64,000 nucleotides of DNA from Aquamicrobium lusatiense. GTDB lineage: Bacteria > Pseudomonadota > Alphaproteobacteria > Rhizobiales > Rhizobiaceae. Each line of letters opens with the position of its first letter. Position 1 is the stretch's first letter. This document shows, in pieces, positions 1 to 8,098 of this stretch. A model generated the notes under the pieces. That model was not told the DNA's origin, did not search any database, and saw only the letters and a list, made by a program, of their open reading frames with translations. Made by a program: the position numbers and the translations under genes. The stretch covers positions 62,001 through 126,000 of the forward strand of contig NZ_JACHEU010000004.1 of assembly GCF_014201615.1 (NCBI RefSeq), read 5' to 3'.

Positions 1-279
1 GCATGGTTCTGGTCCGATCAGGGCGACATGAAGCTTCAAACCGCCGGGCTGTCAGCCGGTGCGGACAATTGCATCGGATCGGGCGACCCCGAAGCCAACG
101 CTTTCTCCGTCTATCATTTCAGCGGTCAAAGACTGGTCGCCGTCGATTCCATCAACCGGCCGGCGGATCATATGATCGCGCGCCGGCTTCTTGCAGCCGG
201 CATCAGCCCCACGGCAGCGGATATCGCGGAAGGCCCCCAACGCCTCAAGCAAATGGCCAGCCCCGCCAGGGCAGGCTGA
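1..279 (+). CDS. Ferredoxin reductase, C-terminal fragment (5' end outside window)
   Basis: The open frame runs in from the window edge and stops with TGA at 277-279, giving 92 residues. It begins AWFWSDQGDMKLQTAGL, the hallmark of the C-terminal (Reductase_C) domain of FAD- and NAD(P)H-dependent ferredoxin, putidaredoxin or rubredoxin reductases. In such proteins this domain packs against the flavin domain and helps dock the electron acceptor. FAD and NAD domains must lie upstream of the window. The partner oxygenase or ferredoxin cannot be named from here. The next gene starts 63 bases downstream, so co-transcription with the tetronate operon is possible but not shown. Confidence 0.8.
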   Translation, partial: AWFWSDQGDMKLQTAGLSAGADNCIGSGDPEANAFSVYHFSGQRLVAVDSINRPADHMIARRLLAAGISPTAADIAEGPQRLKQMASPARAG

Positions 280-342
280 GCCCTACACATATTGCGCGGC
301 TGCCGTGACGGTCGCGGAAACATCATTCGGAGTTCTGTGCAA

Positions 343-1338
343 ATGCTTCACTGCCTTATCATCGGCGCGGCCGGCATGCTCGGCGACGGGCTGGCAAAGC
401 GCCTCGTGAAGGATGGCCAAATCGGCGGCCGCAAGGTCGGGCGGATGACGCTGTTCGACATCGTTGCTGCCAATACGCCTTCAGCTGAAGAAATTGGCGT
501 AACGGTCGAGACCGGCGATATTTCATTGCCGGAAACGGCGACAGATCTCATCGCATCCCGCCCCGACGTGATCTTCCATCTGGCGGCCATCGTATCGGGC
601 GAGGCGGAGCGGGATTTCGAGAAAGGCTATCGCATCAATCTGGACGGCACCCGCCATCTGTTCGAGGCTATCCGCAAGGCGCATGAGGCGGATGGCTATT
701 GCCCGCGCGTGGTCTTCACCTCCTCGCTTGCCGTGTTCGGCTCGCCCCTGCCTGATGTCATCGGCGACGACTACATCATCACGCCGCGCTCCAGCTACGG
801 CACCCAGAAGGCCATCGGCGAACTGCTTCTGGCCGATTACAGCCGGCGCGGTTTCCTCGATGGTATTGGCATCCGCCTACCCACCATCTGCATTCGCCCG
901 GGAAAGCCGAATGCGGCGGCTTCCGGCTTCTTCTCCGGTATCCTGCGCGAGCCGCTGGCGGGTCTGCCTGCAACCTTGCCGGTCGACACCTCCGTGCGCC
1001 ACTGGTTCGCCAGCCCGCGCGCGGCGATCGGCTTCATGGCCCATGCCGCGGCGGTCAGCAGCGAGTTGCTGACCGAGCGCCGCAACATGACGATGCCCGG
1101 TGTTTCGGCAACGGTGGCCGATGAGATCGAGGCGCTGCGCACCACGGCCGGTGAGGCCGCAGTTGCCCTCATCCGCCATGAGAAAGACCCGGCCATCGAG
1201 GCGATCATCTCCACCTGGCCGCAGGCATTCGACGCCGGTCAGGCGCTCAGCCTCGGCTTCGAGGCTGACGAGTCGTTCGAAGCCATCGTGCGCGCTTATC
1301 TTGAGGATTACGCACCGGCTGTGGAGCGCGCATCGTGA
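343..1338 (+). CDS. denD: D-erythronate dehydrogenase (DenD), SDR family
   Basis: This extended short-chain dehydrogenase of 331 residues has an N-terminal Rossmann motif GAAGMLGDGLA and the catalytic YxxxK as SYGTQKAIGE. DenD oxidises D-erythronate with NAD+ to the 2-oxo-tetronate, the first step of a pathway ending in dihydroxyacetone phosphate. The assignment rests on the SDR features plus the four pathway genes that follow with no real gaps. The ATG at 343 is chosen because the Rossmann strand begins immediately after it; the frame could be opened by a TTG at 292, but those 17 residues resemble nothing. Its stop overlaps the GTG of ltnD by four bases. A generic nucleoside-diphosphate-sugar epimerase is the alternative, but the context makes that unlikely. 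Confidence 0.88.
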   Translation: MLHCLIIGAAGMLGDGLAKRLVKDGQIGGRKVGRMTLFDIVAANTPSAEEIGVTVETGDISLPETATDLIASRPDVIFHLAAIVSGEAERDFEKGYRINLDGTRHLFEAIRKAHEADGYCPRVVFTSSLAVFGSPLPDVIGDDYIITPRSSYGTQKAIGELLLADYSRRGFLDGIGIRLPTICIRPGKPNAAASGFFSGILREPLAGLPATLPVDTSVRHWFASPRAAIGFMAHAAAVSSELLTERRNMTMPGVSATVADEIEALRTTAGEAAVALIRHEKDPAIEAIISTWPQAFDAGQALSLGFEADESFEAIVRAYLEDYAPAVERAS

Positions 1339-2273
1339 GCGCAGCAGTGCAGGACACCACCGTCAGCGGAAAAAACTTCCTTCTGATCGGCCTTGGCGCA
1401 ATGGGCTACGGCATGGGCCGTTCGCTGCTGCGCGCCGGCCTTCGCGTGGACGGCTTTGACCTGAATGCAGAAACGCAGGCACGCTTCCGCACCGAAGCAG
1501 GGCTTGACCGCACGCTGGCAGAAGCTGCAGGCGAAGCGGATGGTGCGATCCTCGTTGTGGTCAACGGCGCACAGACAAGCGAGGCCCTGTTCGGCGCGAA
1601 TGGCCTTGCCGAAAGGCTGAAGCCGGGTGCGGTGGTGATCAGTTGCGCCACCATCGACCCGCAGCAGGCTATCGCTTTCGAGCAACGGCTTGCAGAAAAG
1701 GGCATTCTCTATCTCGATGCCCCGATCTCCGGCGGTTCGGCACGCGCCGCGCAGGGCAAGCTTTCGATCATGGCCTCCGGAAGGCCGGAAGCTTTTGCAA
1801 AAGCTGAGCCTGCGCTGGATGCCATGGCCGAAACCCTGTTCCGGCTGGGCGACAAGGCCGGGCCCGGCTCGGCGATGAAGAGCGTCAACCAGCTTCTGGC
1901 CGGCATTCATATCGCGGCCACCGCGGAAGCCTTTGCCTTCGGCATCGCGCAGGGGCTGGATGCGGACCAGATCATGCAGGTCATTCCCGCCTGCGCGGGC
2001 TCCTCATGGATGTTCCAGAACCGTGGTCCCTACATTGCCGATGGCGACTACCGGCCGCATTCGGCGGTCGATATCTTCGTCAAGGATCTGGGCATCGTCA
2101 CCGAAGCGGCTTCCGGCGCAGCGCTAGACCTGCCCGTTTCACAGGCCGCGCTTGAGCGCTACCGTGCTGCTTCCGCCGCAGGCATGGGGCGCGAAGGAGA
2201 TGTGGCGCTGGTCAAACTCTACGCTGCCCAAAGCGGCATCGACCTGCCGCCGAAACGCTACGAGGACAAGTGA
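1335..2273 (+). CDS. ltnD: L-threonate dehydrogenase (LtnD), beta-hydroxyacid dehydrogenase family
   Basis: The 312-residue protein has a dinucleotide-binding GLGAMGYGMG near residue 20, the substrate motif DAPISGGSARAAQG and the catalytic lysine in GSAMKSVNQLLAGIH. These mark the 3-hydroxyisobutyrate/tartronate-semialdehyde reductase family. LtnD oxidises L-threonate to the 2-oxo-tetronate that DenD also makes, so the operon accepts both C4 acid sugars. The GTG start overlaps the denD stop in a GTGA, implying translational coupling. On sequence alone it could be a tartronate semialdehyde reductase; neighbours otnK, otnC and otnI decide for LtnD. Confidence 0.86.
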   Translation: MSAAVQDTTVSGKNFLLIGLGAMGYGMGRSLLRAGLRVDGFDLNAETQARFRTEAGLDRTLAEAAGEADGAILVVVNGAQTSEALFGANGLAERLKPGAVVISCATIDPQQAIAFEQRLAEKGILYLDAPISGGSARAAQGKLSIMASGRPEAFAKAEPALDAMAETLFRLGDKAGPGSAMKSVNQLLAGIHIAATAEAFAFGIAQGLDADQIMQVIPACAGSSWMFQNRGPYIADGDYRPHSAVDIFVKDLGIVTEAASGAALDLPVSQAALERYRAASAAGMGREGDVALVKLYAAQSGIDLPPKRYEDK

Positions 2274-2275
2274 AC

Positions 2276-3529
2276 ATGCTGCTGGGCTGCATAGGTGACG
2301 ACTTCACCGGCTCTTCCGATCTGGCCAACACGCTGGTCAAAAGCGGCATGGCCACGACGCAATATTGCGGCGTACCGCAGGGCAGGGCCGATGCCGGCGT
2401 GGAAGCCGGGGTCGTGGCGCTGAAGACGCGCAGCATTGCGCCAGGGGAGGCTGTCGCGCAGTCGCTTGCGGCGCTGGACTGGCTGCGTGAACAAGGCTGC
2501 CGCCAGTTCTTCTTCAAATATTGCTCCACTTTCGATTCCACGCCGCAGGGCAATATCGGCCCCGTGGCAGAGGCGCTGGTGAAGGCGCTGGGCGCCGAAA
2601 AGGTGATCGTCTGTCCGGCTTTCCCGGCCACCGGCCGCACCATCTATCAGGGCCATCTGTTCGTGGGCGACAGGTTGCTCAGCGAATCCGGCATGGAGGC
2701 GCATCCGCTCACCCCGATGACCGATCCGGACATTCGCCGCTGGCTTCAGCGCCAGACCGCGCTGCCGGTTGGCCATGTCGGCTTCAGCGATGTGCGGCGC
2801 GGCGCGCAGGCCATCGGTGAAGCGCTCATCCGCCAGCAGGCGCAGGGCCACAAGCTGGTTGTCGTCGATGCGGTGCAGGATGAGGATCTGTTCGCCATCG
2901 GCGAGGCGGCAGCGGATCTTCCGCTGATCACCGGAGGCTCAGGTGTCGCCCTCGGCCTGCCGGAAAATTTCCGCCGCAAAGGGCTGATCGGAAACCGCGA
3001 CGTTCAGTGGAAGGCGATTGATGGAGCCGGTGCCGTGCTTTCCGGCTCCTGCTCGCGTGCCACGCGGGCGCAGGTCGCGCATTACCGCGCCGGCCACCCT
3101 TCTCTGGAAATCAAGGCAGATGCCCTGATATCCGGCGACATGACTCTTGCCGCCGCCGCCGCATGGCTCCGGCAGAACCTCGACGGCGCGCCGCTGGTGT
3201 TTTCCTCCGCCGATCCGGAGGAGGTTGGCCGCGCTCAGAAACGTTACGGAACCGAAGAGCTTGCAGGCCGCATCGAAGCCTTCTTTGCCGGTCTGGCGGC
3301 ACAGGCGCGCGAGCTTGGCGTGAAACGGCTGGTCTCCGCCGGCGGCGAAACATCCGGCGCGGTGGTGCAGGGCCTTGCCTGCGAAGCCTTGCAGGTTGGC
3401 CCCGAGATCGACCCCGGCGTGCCGATGCTGCGCCTTGGCGACGAGGATTTCGGCCTTGCCCTCAAGTCTGGTAATTTCGGCTCGGAGGATTTCTTCTCCA
3501 AGGCGCTGGCCATGCTGGAAGGGAGATAA
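2276..3529 (+). CDS. otnK: 3-oxo-tetronate 4-kinase (OtnK), four-carbon acid sugar kinase
   Basis: The 417-residue protein starts MLLGCIGDDFTGSSDLANTL, the signature of the four-carbon acid sugar kinase family (formerly DUF1537). A C-terminal nucleotide-binding region contains VSAGGETSGAVVQGL. OtnK phosphorylates 3-oxo-tetronate at O4 with ATP to feed the OtnC decarboxylase. Start choice: a GTG at 2270 lies inside the ltnD stop overlap, but the ATG at 2276 has a GAGGA at a better distance (about nine bases). It is third in a five-gene operon with spacings from -4 to +3 bases. Confidence 0.9.
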   Translation: MLLGCIGDDFTGSSDLANTLVKSGMATTQYCGVPQGRADAGVEAGVVALKTRSIAPGEAVAQSLAALDWLREQGCRQFFFKYCSTFDSTPQGNIGPVAEALVKALGAEKVIVCPAFPATGRTIYQGHLFVGDRLLSESGMEAHPLTPMTDPDIRRWLQRQTALPVGHVGFSDVRRGAQAIGEALIRQQAQGHKLVVVDAVQDEDLFAIGEAAADLPLITGGSGVALGLPENFRRKGLIGNRDVQWKAIDGAGAVLSGSCSRATRAQVAHYRAGHPSLEIKADALISGDMTLAAAAAWLRQNLDGAPLVFSSADPEEVGRAQKRYGTEELAGRIEAFFAGLAAQARELGVKRLVSAGGETSGAVVQGLACEALQVGPEIDPGVPMLRLGDEDFGLALKSGNFGSEDFFSKALAMLEGR

Positions 3530-3532
3530 GGG

Positions 3533-4183
3533 GTGAGCGAAGAGGCGCGTCTGCGTGAAACGATCTGCGCCATGGCGCGTTCGGTCTTCGATCGCGGCCT
3601 GACAGGCGGCGCATCCGGCAATATATCGGCGCGCCTGTCAGATGGCCGCTTGCTCGTCACGCCAACGGGGTCATCGCTGGGTACGCTCGACCCCGGCCGC
3701 CTTTCGCTGCTCGACACGCAAGGCCGCCTGATTTCCGGCGATGCGCCGACCAAGGAAATGCCGCTTCATTCGGCCTTCTACGAAACGCGCGGCGCGAAGT
3801 CCGGCGCCATCGTGCATCTGCATTCCACCCATTCGGTGGCGCTTTCGATGCTGCCGGAAACCGATCCCGACAATGTGCTGCCGCCGCTGACGCCCTATTC
3901 GGTGATGAGGCTCGGCAAGGTGAAGCTGCTGCCCTATTTCCGGCCGGGCGATGCGGCCATCGGCGAGGCGATCCGTGGCCTTGCCGGCAAGCGCGGCGCC
4001 ATACTTCTGGCAAATCACGGGCCTGTGGTTGCCGCCAAGGATCTGGAAGCGGCACTTTACGCCATGGAAGAGCTTGAGGAGACCGCGCGTCTCGCGCTGC
4101 TCACGCGCGGCATGTCGCCCAGAATGCTGACGCCCGCGCAGGTGCGCGACATCGTCGATCATTTCAATATCGAGTGGGAATAA
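3533..4183 (+). CDS. otnC: 3-oxo-tetronate 4-phosphate decarboxylase (OtnC), class II aldolase family
   Basis: The 216-residue class II aldolase/adducin domain protein has the phosphate-binding GGASGNISARL near residue 24, the metal-binding IVHLHSTHSVAL and a later ANHGPVV histidine. The OtnC subgroup decarboxylates 3-oxo-tetronate 4-phosphate to dihydroxyacetone phosphate. It starts at GTG 3533, three bases after the otnK stop, with GGGAGATAAGG as ribosome binding site inside the otnK end. An L-fuculose-phosphate-aldolase activity is the family default, but the operon context argues for OtnC. Confidence 0.88.
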   Translation: MSEEARLRETICAMARSVFDRGLTGGASGNISARLSDGRLLVTPTGSSLGTLDPGRLSLLDTQGRLISGDAPTKEMPLHSAFYETRGAKSGAIVHLHSTHSVALSMLPETDPDNVLPPLTPYSVMRLGKVKLLPYFRPGDAAIGEAIRGLAGKRGAILLANHGPVVAAKDLEAALYAMEELEETARLALLTRGMSPRMLTPAQVRDIVDHFNIEWE

Positions 4184-4185
4184 TC

Positions 4186-4953
4186 ATGAGCCTGTCCTTT
4201 TCAGCCAATCTCGGCTTCCTGTGGACGGAGCTGTCGCTGCCGGATGCGGTGCGCGCCGCAAAACGTGCCGGGTTCAGCGCTGTGGAATTGCACTGGCCTT
4301 ATGCGACAGATGCTTCGGACCTGAAGCAGGCGCTGGCCGAAACCGACCTGCCGGTGCTCGGGCTCAACACATCGCGCGGCAATGTGGAAAATGGCGATTT
4401 CGGATTGTCCGCATTGCCGGGCCGCGAGCAGGATGCTCATGCCGCCATCGATCAGGCACTGGCGTATGCTGTGGAAATCGGCGCAACCGCTGTCCACGTG
4501 ATGGCTGGCAAGATCGCTGCGCCGGAAGCACGCGAAACCTTCATCGCCAATCTGCGCTATGCCGCCGACAAGGCTAAACCTTCAGGCATCACGATCCTGA
4601 TCGAGCCGATCAACCAGCACGATGCGCCGGGCTATTTCCTCAGCGACAATGCAACGGCTTCCGCCCTCATCGCAGAGGCCGGCCGCGACAACATCCGGAT
4701 CATGTTCGACTGCTATCATGTCGGACGCTCGGGAAAGCCGGTGCTTGAGGAGTTCGAGGCCCACAAGCACAATATCGGCCATGTCCAGTTCGCCGCCGTT
4801 CCGGATCGCGGCGAACCGGACTCAGGCGAGGTCGATTTTTCTGCTGTTCTGCCGAAGCTGGCGGAAGGCGGCTATCGTGGCCACTTCGGCGCCGAATACA
4901 AGCCGCGCGGTACGACCGAAGCAGGACTTGGCTGGTTGGCAGCCTGGCGCTGA
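4186..4953 (+). CDS. otnI: 2-oxo-tetronate isomerase (OtnI), hydroxypyruvate isomerase-like TIM barrel
   Basis: The 255-residue protein belongs to the sugar phosphate isomerase/AP endonuclease TIM-barrel family. Visible motifs include LGFLWTELSLPDAVRAAKRAGFSAVELHWP, the metal-site IEPIN at the centre, FDCYHV and a C-terminal GHFGAEYKPRGTTEAGLGWL. OtnI converts 2-oxo-tetronate to 3-oxo-tetronate, linking the two dehydrogenases to OtnK. The ATG at 4186 follows the otnC stop by two bases; an in-frame upstream start at 4174 would lie inside otnC. Its end abuts a truncated pseudogene, so this side of the operon has been rearranged. Confidence 0.87.
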   Translation: MSLSFSANLGFLWTELSLPDAVRAAKRAGFSAVELHWPYATDASDLKQALAETDLPVLGLNTSRGNVENGDFGLSALPGREQDAHAAIDQALAYAVEIGATAVHVMAGKIAAPEARETFIANLRYAADKAKPSGITILIEPINQHDAPGYFLSDNATASALIAEAGRDNIRIMFDCYHVGRSGKPVLEEFEAHKHNIGHVQFAAVPDRGEPDSGEVDFSAVLPKLAEGGYRGHFGAEYKPRGTTEAGLGWLAAWR

Positions 4954-4958
4954 AAGCG

Positions 4959-5471
4959 TTGCGGAATCCTGATCGCCGCGAAGACTATCCGATCATCCTC
5001 CGGCAATTTTTCGAATGGCTGGAGGGAGGGATCGCCGATCTGTGCGCCGTGGTGCATGAGGCTGCCCAGTCCAAGGTGTTTGGCGAGGCGTTAGGACGCT
5101 TCTATGCGGACAAGCATGGAATGGAAGTTGTTGGGCTGCGGATTGCCTCGTTCCAGCCAAAGCCGACGACTGTGCGGCACCTCGGAACATGGCTCAGCCC
5201 GCGTGATTGCGTCGAACTGGTGAATTGCTCACTGCAGGCCAAAGGCATTCACTTTGAGGTCGTATATGGCGTCTCGGCGAATTCGCGCGAACTCTATACC
5301 GATCCCAATCGCGCTAACATCGGCTACATTCCTCTCGACAACGCGGAAAATTATGCTGCGGAAATTCTTGCGGCAATGAAGCCTGAAGACGAGCCGGAAA
5401 TGGAGCGCGCTTTCCATGGCGCACTTTATGTGCCGGTTGGTTTCTCCGGAGATCTCAGCAAAATCTCCTGA
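4959..5471 (+). pseudogene. 5'-truncated uronate-dehydrogenase-like SDR remnant
   Basis: From about 5070 the frame reads SKVFGEALGRFYADKHGMEVVGLRIASFQPKP and then RHLGTWLSPRDCVELVNCSL. This matches the C-terminal half of NAD-dependent uronate dehydrogenase/epimerase-like SDRs, beginning at the lysine of the YxxxK motif. The Rossmann half and the catalytic tyrosine are missing. About 36 unrelated residues (from 4959) replace them, with only a TTG available as start. The normal protein would be about 270 residues; 170 remain. I read it as a decaying fragment, possibly a former member of the acid-sugar operon. An expressed small protein is possible but could not bind NAD. Confidence 0.7.
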
Positions 5472-5674
5472 TCTGAACCGCTGTGCAGGCGACGCTACCC
5501 GGTTCTGAGCGTTTGCCGGCGCGCCCGTCGATCAGGTGGGCCCGCCGCGCCAGCAGTTTCTCAGGGTCTGCGATGGGACCAAACATCTCCCGGCGTCTTC
5601 CAGTGATTTTGGCATTTGGCTAGCTCTTGCACCACCAGTGACACGATTGCCTTCTTTGGCAGCTGGATCCCTGT

Positions 5675-6316
5675 TCAGATCGCCGATTGCAGGGCGCCTT
5701 GCGGGTCGAAAGCTTCGATCATGCGTGGATAGGCGCGGCGCATATCGTCCACGAAGGTGGTGTAGGGCATGTCGTCAAACTCGCCGATATAGTCGATGTA
5801 TTCCATTCTAAGCCGGCCATCCCGCCCATAGGAATGAAAGATGGAATCATGTTTTCCGTCGAATTCCAGCGGCTCCATGCCCTGACGGTCGCACAATGCC
5901 TGGTCGAAGGCCGGCGTCGCCTTGACCCATTTTCCGTTGAGGAAAAGCAATGTGTAGGCATGCCAGCGGAAGATGTCGTCATCCATCAGTTCGGCGACGC
6001 GCGGTGAGGTCACATGATTGCGCACATTGGCAAAGCCCAGCCTTGCCGGCACCCCTACGGCTCGTGCCGAAGCAGCGAGAAGGATCGCTTTCGGCACGCA
6101 AAAGGATGAAGCTGCCTCCAGCACATTCGACGCGATGAACAGCTCTTCGCGAACGCCGAAACTGTTGAGCGAATAGGGGATCATGTCGCGCAGCCGGTAG
6201 TAGAGGCGCACCGCTTTCGACACATCATTGCCGCTGCCTGCCGTCTCCATCGCGAAGTCGCGGATCGACGGGTGCCCGAAATCCAGATAGCGCGTCGCCT
6301 TCAGCGCATTGTCCAT
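5675..6316 (-). CDS. Transglutaminase-like domain protein
   Basis: The 213-residue cytoplasmic-looking protein has no signal peptide. The transglutaminase-like cysteine protease core is visible: the cysteine in SSFCVPKAILLAASARAVGVPARLGFANVRNH and the histidine in RWHAYTLLFLNGKWVKATPAFD, whose aspartate completes a Cys-His-Asp triad. Small proteins of this kind may be proteases, amidases or catalytically altered; the substrate is unknown. The ATG at 6316 is preceded by a good GGGAGGA. It is divergent from the thiolase pseudogene, with a TetR-type operator (6421-6442) about 105 bases upstream, so it may belong to the same regulon. Confidence 0.75.
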   Translation of the reverse strand: MDNALKATRYLDFGHPSIRDFAMETAGSGNDVSKAVRLYYRLRDMIPYSLNSFGVREELFIASNVLEAASSFCVPKAILLAASARAVGVPARLGFANVRNHVTSPRVAELMDDDIFRWHAYTLLFLNGKWVKATPAFDQALCDRQGMEPLEFDGKHDSIFHSYGRDGRLRMEYIDYIGEFDDMPYTTFVDDMRRAYPRMIEAFDPQGALQSAI

Positions 6317-6420
6317 GGTGTCCTCCCTTGCCGGCTCAGTATCGGGGCCGGTGTGCCGGCATACTGGCGCAAACCACGCTCCGGCATATCCGCCAGTTGA
6401 ACTGCATCCACAATATAATT

Positions 6421-6442
6421 ATAGACCGGACGGACGGTCAAT
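6421..6442 (+). promoter_or_regulatory. TetR-type operator, copy 1
   Basis: One of three near-identical 22-base sites in the window; the shared core is ACCGKMCGGWCRGTCAAT, an imperfect inverted repeat. It lies just after a perfect TATAAT (6414-6419) and 33 bases before the ATG of the decayed thiolase gene. It is also upstream of the divergent transglutaminase-like gene. The likely ligand is one or both of the two TetR proteins encoded nearby (inference). Confidence 0.6.
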
Positions 6443-6474
6443 TTCCAATTGCGGTGGATCGAAGCAGCTTCTGC

Positions 6475-7039
6475 ATGCAGGACGCTTTCATTTGCGATGC
6501 GGTGCGCGCACCCATTGGCCGCTATGGCGGAACCCTGTCGGCGGTGCATGCCGATGACCTCTCAGCCATTCCGCTCGCCGGTCTTGTCCGGCGCAATCCG
6601 GACATGGCTGGGTCCATTGTGGATGACGTCATCTATGGCTGCGCCAATCAGGCCGGCGAAGACAACCGCAATGTGGCACGCATGGCCGTGCTGCTTGCCG
6701 TCATGCCTGTGTCCGTTCCGGGCACGACCGTCAACCGCCTGTGCAGGTCGGGCATGGCTGCCGAGGACATGGCTGCGCGGGCGATCCGGTCCGGCGATTG
6801 CGAGTGATGCTGGCCATGCCGCGCGAGCCTGTATTGCCTGATGATGCGCCCCATGTGAACCCCAATGGCGGTGCCATCGCGATGGGTCATCCGCCGGGCA
6901 TGAGCGGCAGCGCCTCGTCACCAGTGCCATCTGTCAGCTTCAGCGGCGGGGTGGCCGTTATGGTCTGTGCACCATGTGTGGTGGGGATGGGGCAGGGCAT
7001 TGCTCCGATCATCCAGCGGGTTCGACACCTTCTGCGGAA
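6475..7039 (+). pseudogene. paaJ: Beta-ketoadipyl-CoA thiolase remnant (PaaJ/PcaF type), internal deletion and frameshifts
   Basis: From ATG 6475 the frame encodes MQDAFICDAVRAPIGRYGG and continues through DDVIYGCANQAGEDNRNVARM to GTTVNRLCRSGMAAEDMAARAIRSGDCE. This is the N-terminal quarter of beta-ketoadipyl/acetyl-CoA thiolases and keeps the nucleophilic cysteine. A missing base after the GAG codon (about 6806) brings a TGA into frame. The shifted frame reads MLAMPREP and then jumps to HVNPNGGAIAMGHPPGMSG, the C-terminal histidine motif, so about 210 codons are gone. Near 6915 the frame shifts again: RLVTSAICQLQRRGGRYGLCTMC is readable in another frame, and the original frame returns at GMGQGIAPIIQRV. 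The gene is non-functional. A TetR-type operator sits in front of it. Confidence 0.85.
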
Positions 7040-7082
7040 ATGGACGCGCTGTCAGTGAAACGTGCATCTGGCTGCGGGGTGG

Positions 7083-7679
7083 TCAGACGAGGGACTTGCT
7101 GCCGGCGATGATCAGCCGGGTCACGATGTCGGCATAGGCATCGCGACTGATGGGACCGTTTGGCCTGAACCACATATACATCCAGTTCATCATGCCGAAG
7201 AGCGACATCGTGACCGGCATCAGCAGCGGTGTCTCGCCGTCAAGCTTCGGATTGATGTCGTTGAGGAGGGTGGAGAAGCGGGCCACGATGCTCCGCTCGA
7301 TGGCGCGCAGCTGATCGGTCATCTCCTGCGGCAGCACGTTCTTTCCGGTAAGCTGCACCTGATGGTAGTTGTCGGCGTTGCGATAATGCTCAAGGAGCTG
7401 GCCGACGATAAGGCGAAGCCGCGTCTCCGCCGGCAGGTTGGCGTCATCTGCCTGCGCCAGCGCATCGTCCAGTTCGCTCAGATGCGTGTGCACGATGTCG
7501 AAGATCAGGGCGTCCTTGCTCGGATAATAATGATAGAGCAGCGCCTTCGATACGCCGCTGCGTGATGCGATCTGGGCCATCGAGGCCCGGTCTATTCCCA
7601 GTTCTGCAAAAGTGCTCGCAGCGGTTGTCAGGATGCTGCGTTGCTTTTCCTCGAAATCGGCTGCCCGTGTTCTGGCCAT
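7083..7679 (-). CDS. TetR-family regulator 1 (PaaR-like)
   Basis: The 198-residue protein has an N-terminal HTH, DRASMAQIASRSGVSKALLYHYYPSKDALIFDIV, and a C-terminal ligand domain ending FGMMNWMYMWFRPNGPISRDAYADIVTRLI. The ATG at 7679 is chosen because MARTRAADFEEKQRSIL matches the start of the paralogue at 17687; the frame is open a further 69 codons but those residues have no counterpart. Members next to phenylacetate genes usually respond to acyl-CoA intermediates. It is divergent from the ABC transporter operon, and a matching operator (7866-7887) lies in the intergenic space, so autoregulation and transporter control are both plausible. Confidence 0.85.
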   Translation of the reverse strand: MARTRAADFEEKQRSILTTAASTFAELGIDRASMAQIASRSGVSKALLYHYYPSKDALIFDIVHTHLSELDDALAQADDANLPAETRLRLIVGQLLEHYRNADNYHQVQLTGKNVLPQEMTDQLRAIERSIVARFSTLLNDINPKLDGETPLLMPVTMSLFGMMNWMYMWFRPNGPISRDAYADIVTRLIIAGSKSLV

Positions 7680-8098
7680 GTCCGCTTGATCCAGTCCTGT
7701 TGCGGCGCGTTGCCGGAATTTCATTTCATGGCGGGCAGAACAGTTGTTCGTGGGGACTGCTGGCAGGATTGTTGCCCTGATGCTGATGGCGCCCGATGCG
7801 CCCATATGTTCGCACTTGTTCCCGTTCTGAAAAAATCCCGCTAAGGGCTCAAAAAAAGTTCTTGCATAAACCGTCCGGTCAGTCAATTATAGCTTTATGT
7901 CCGATCCGGGGAAGGAGCGCTTGCCGTTCAGGTGGCAGCTTCTTCCGGATGGACAGGGAGATGATTTCAGGAATGGGCGCTGCCTGAAGGTTGCCGCGGA
8001 CGAGTTCCCGGCAGGCCGTTGGTGCTGTGCGTTCTGCAAGCCGGGAGGCCAGTCGAAATGATGTCCGAACGCCTGCATGTGGCAGGGAGGGTTTTGCC
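7680..8098. other. Divergent intergenic region, TetR 1 / ABC transporter
   Basis: The 419 bases hold no convincing gene; the short frames here are not family-like. The region contains the operator at 7866-7887. A plausible plus-strand promoter overlaps it: TTGCAT at 7862-7867 and AATTAT at 7885-7890 with 17 bases between, so a bound repressor would block polymerase. A GGGAGG at about 8084-8090 serves the GTG start of livG. Confidence 0.5.
7866..7887 (+). promoter_or_regulatory. TetR-type operator, copy 2
   Basis: Matches copies at 6421 and 18627; its core is ACCGTCCGGTCAGTCAAT. It lies between the divergent TetR regulator and the ABC transporter operon and overlaps a candidate promoter. It probably controls the livGHMKF, ligase and paaZ transcript (inference). 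Confidence 0.65.

Noticed and set aside
5475..5620. Coding-like stretch on the minus strand (DPEKLLARRAHLIDGRAGKR and, in another frame, KCQNHWKTPGDVW)
   Set aside because: Too short and in two frames; I could not link it to a transposase or other family, so it is only mentioned as a possible remnant.
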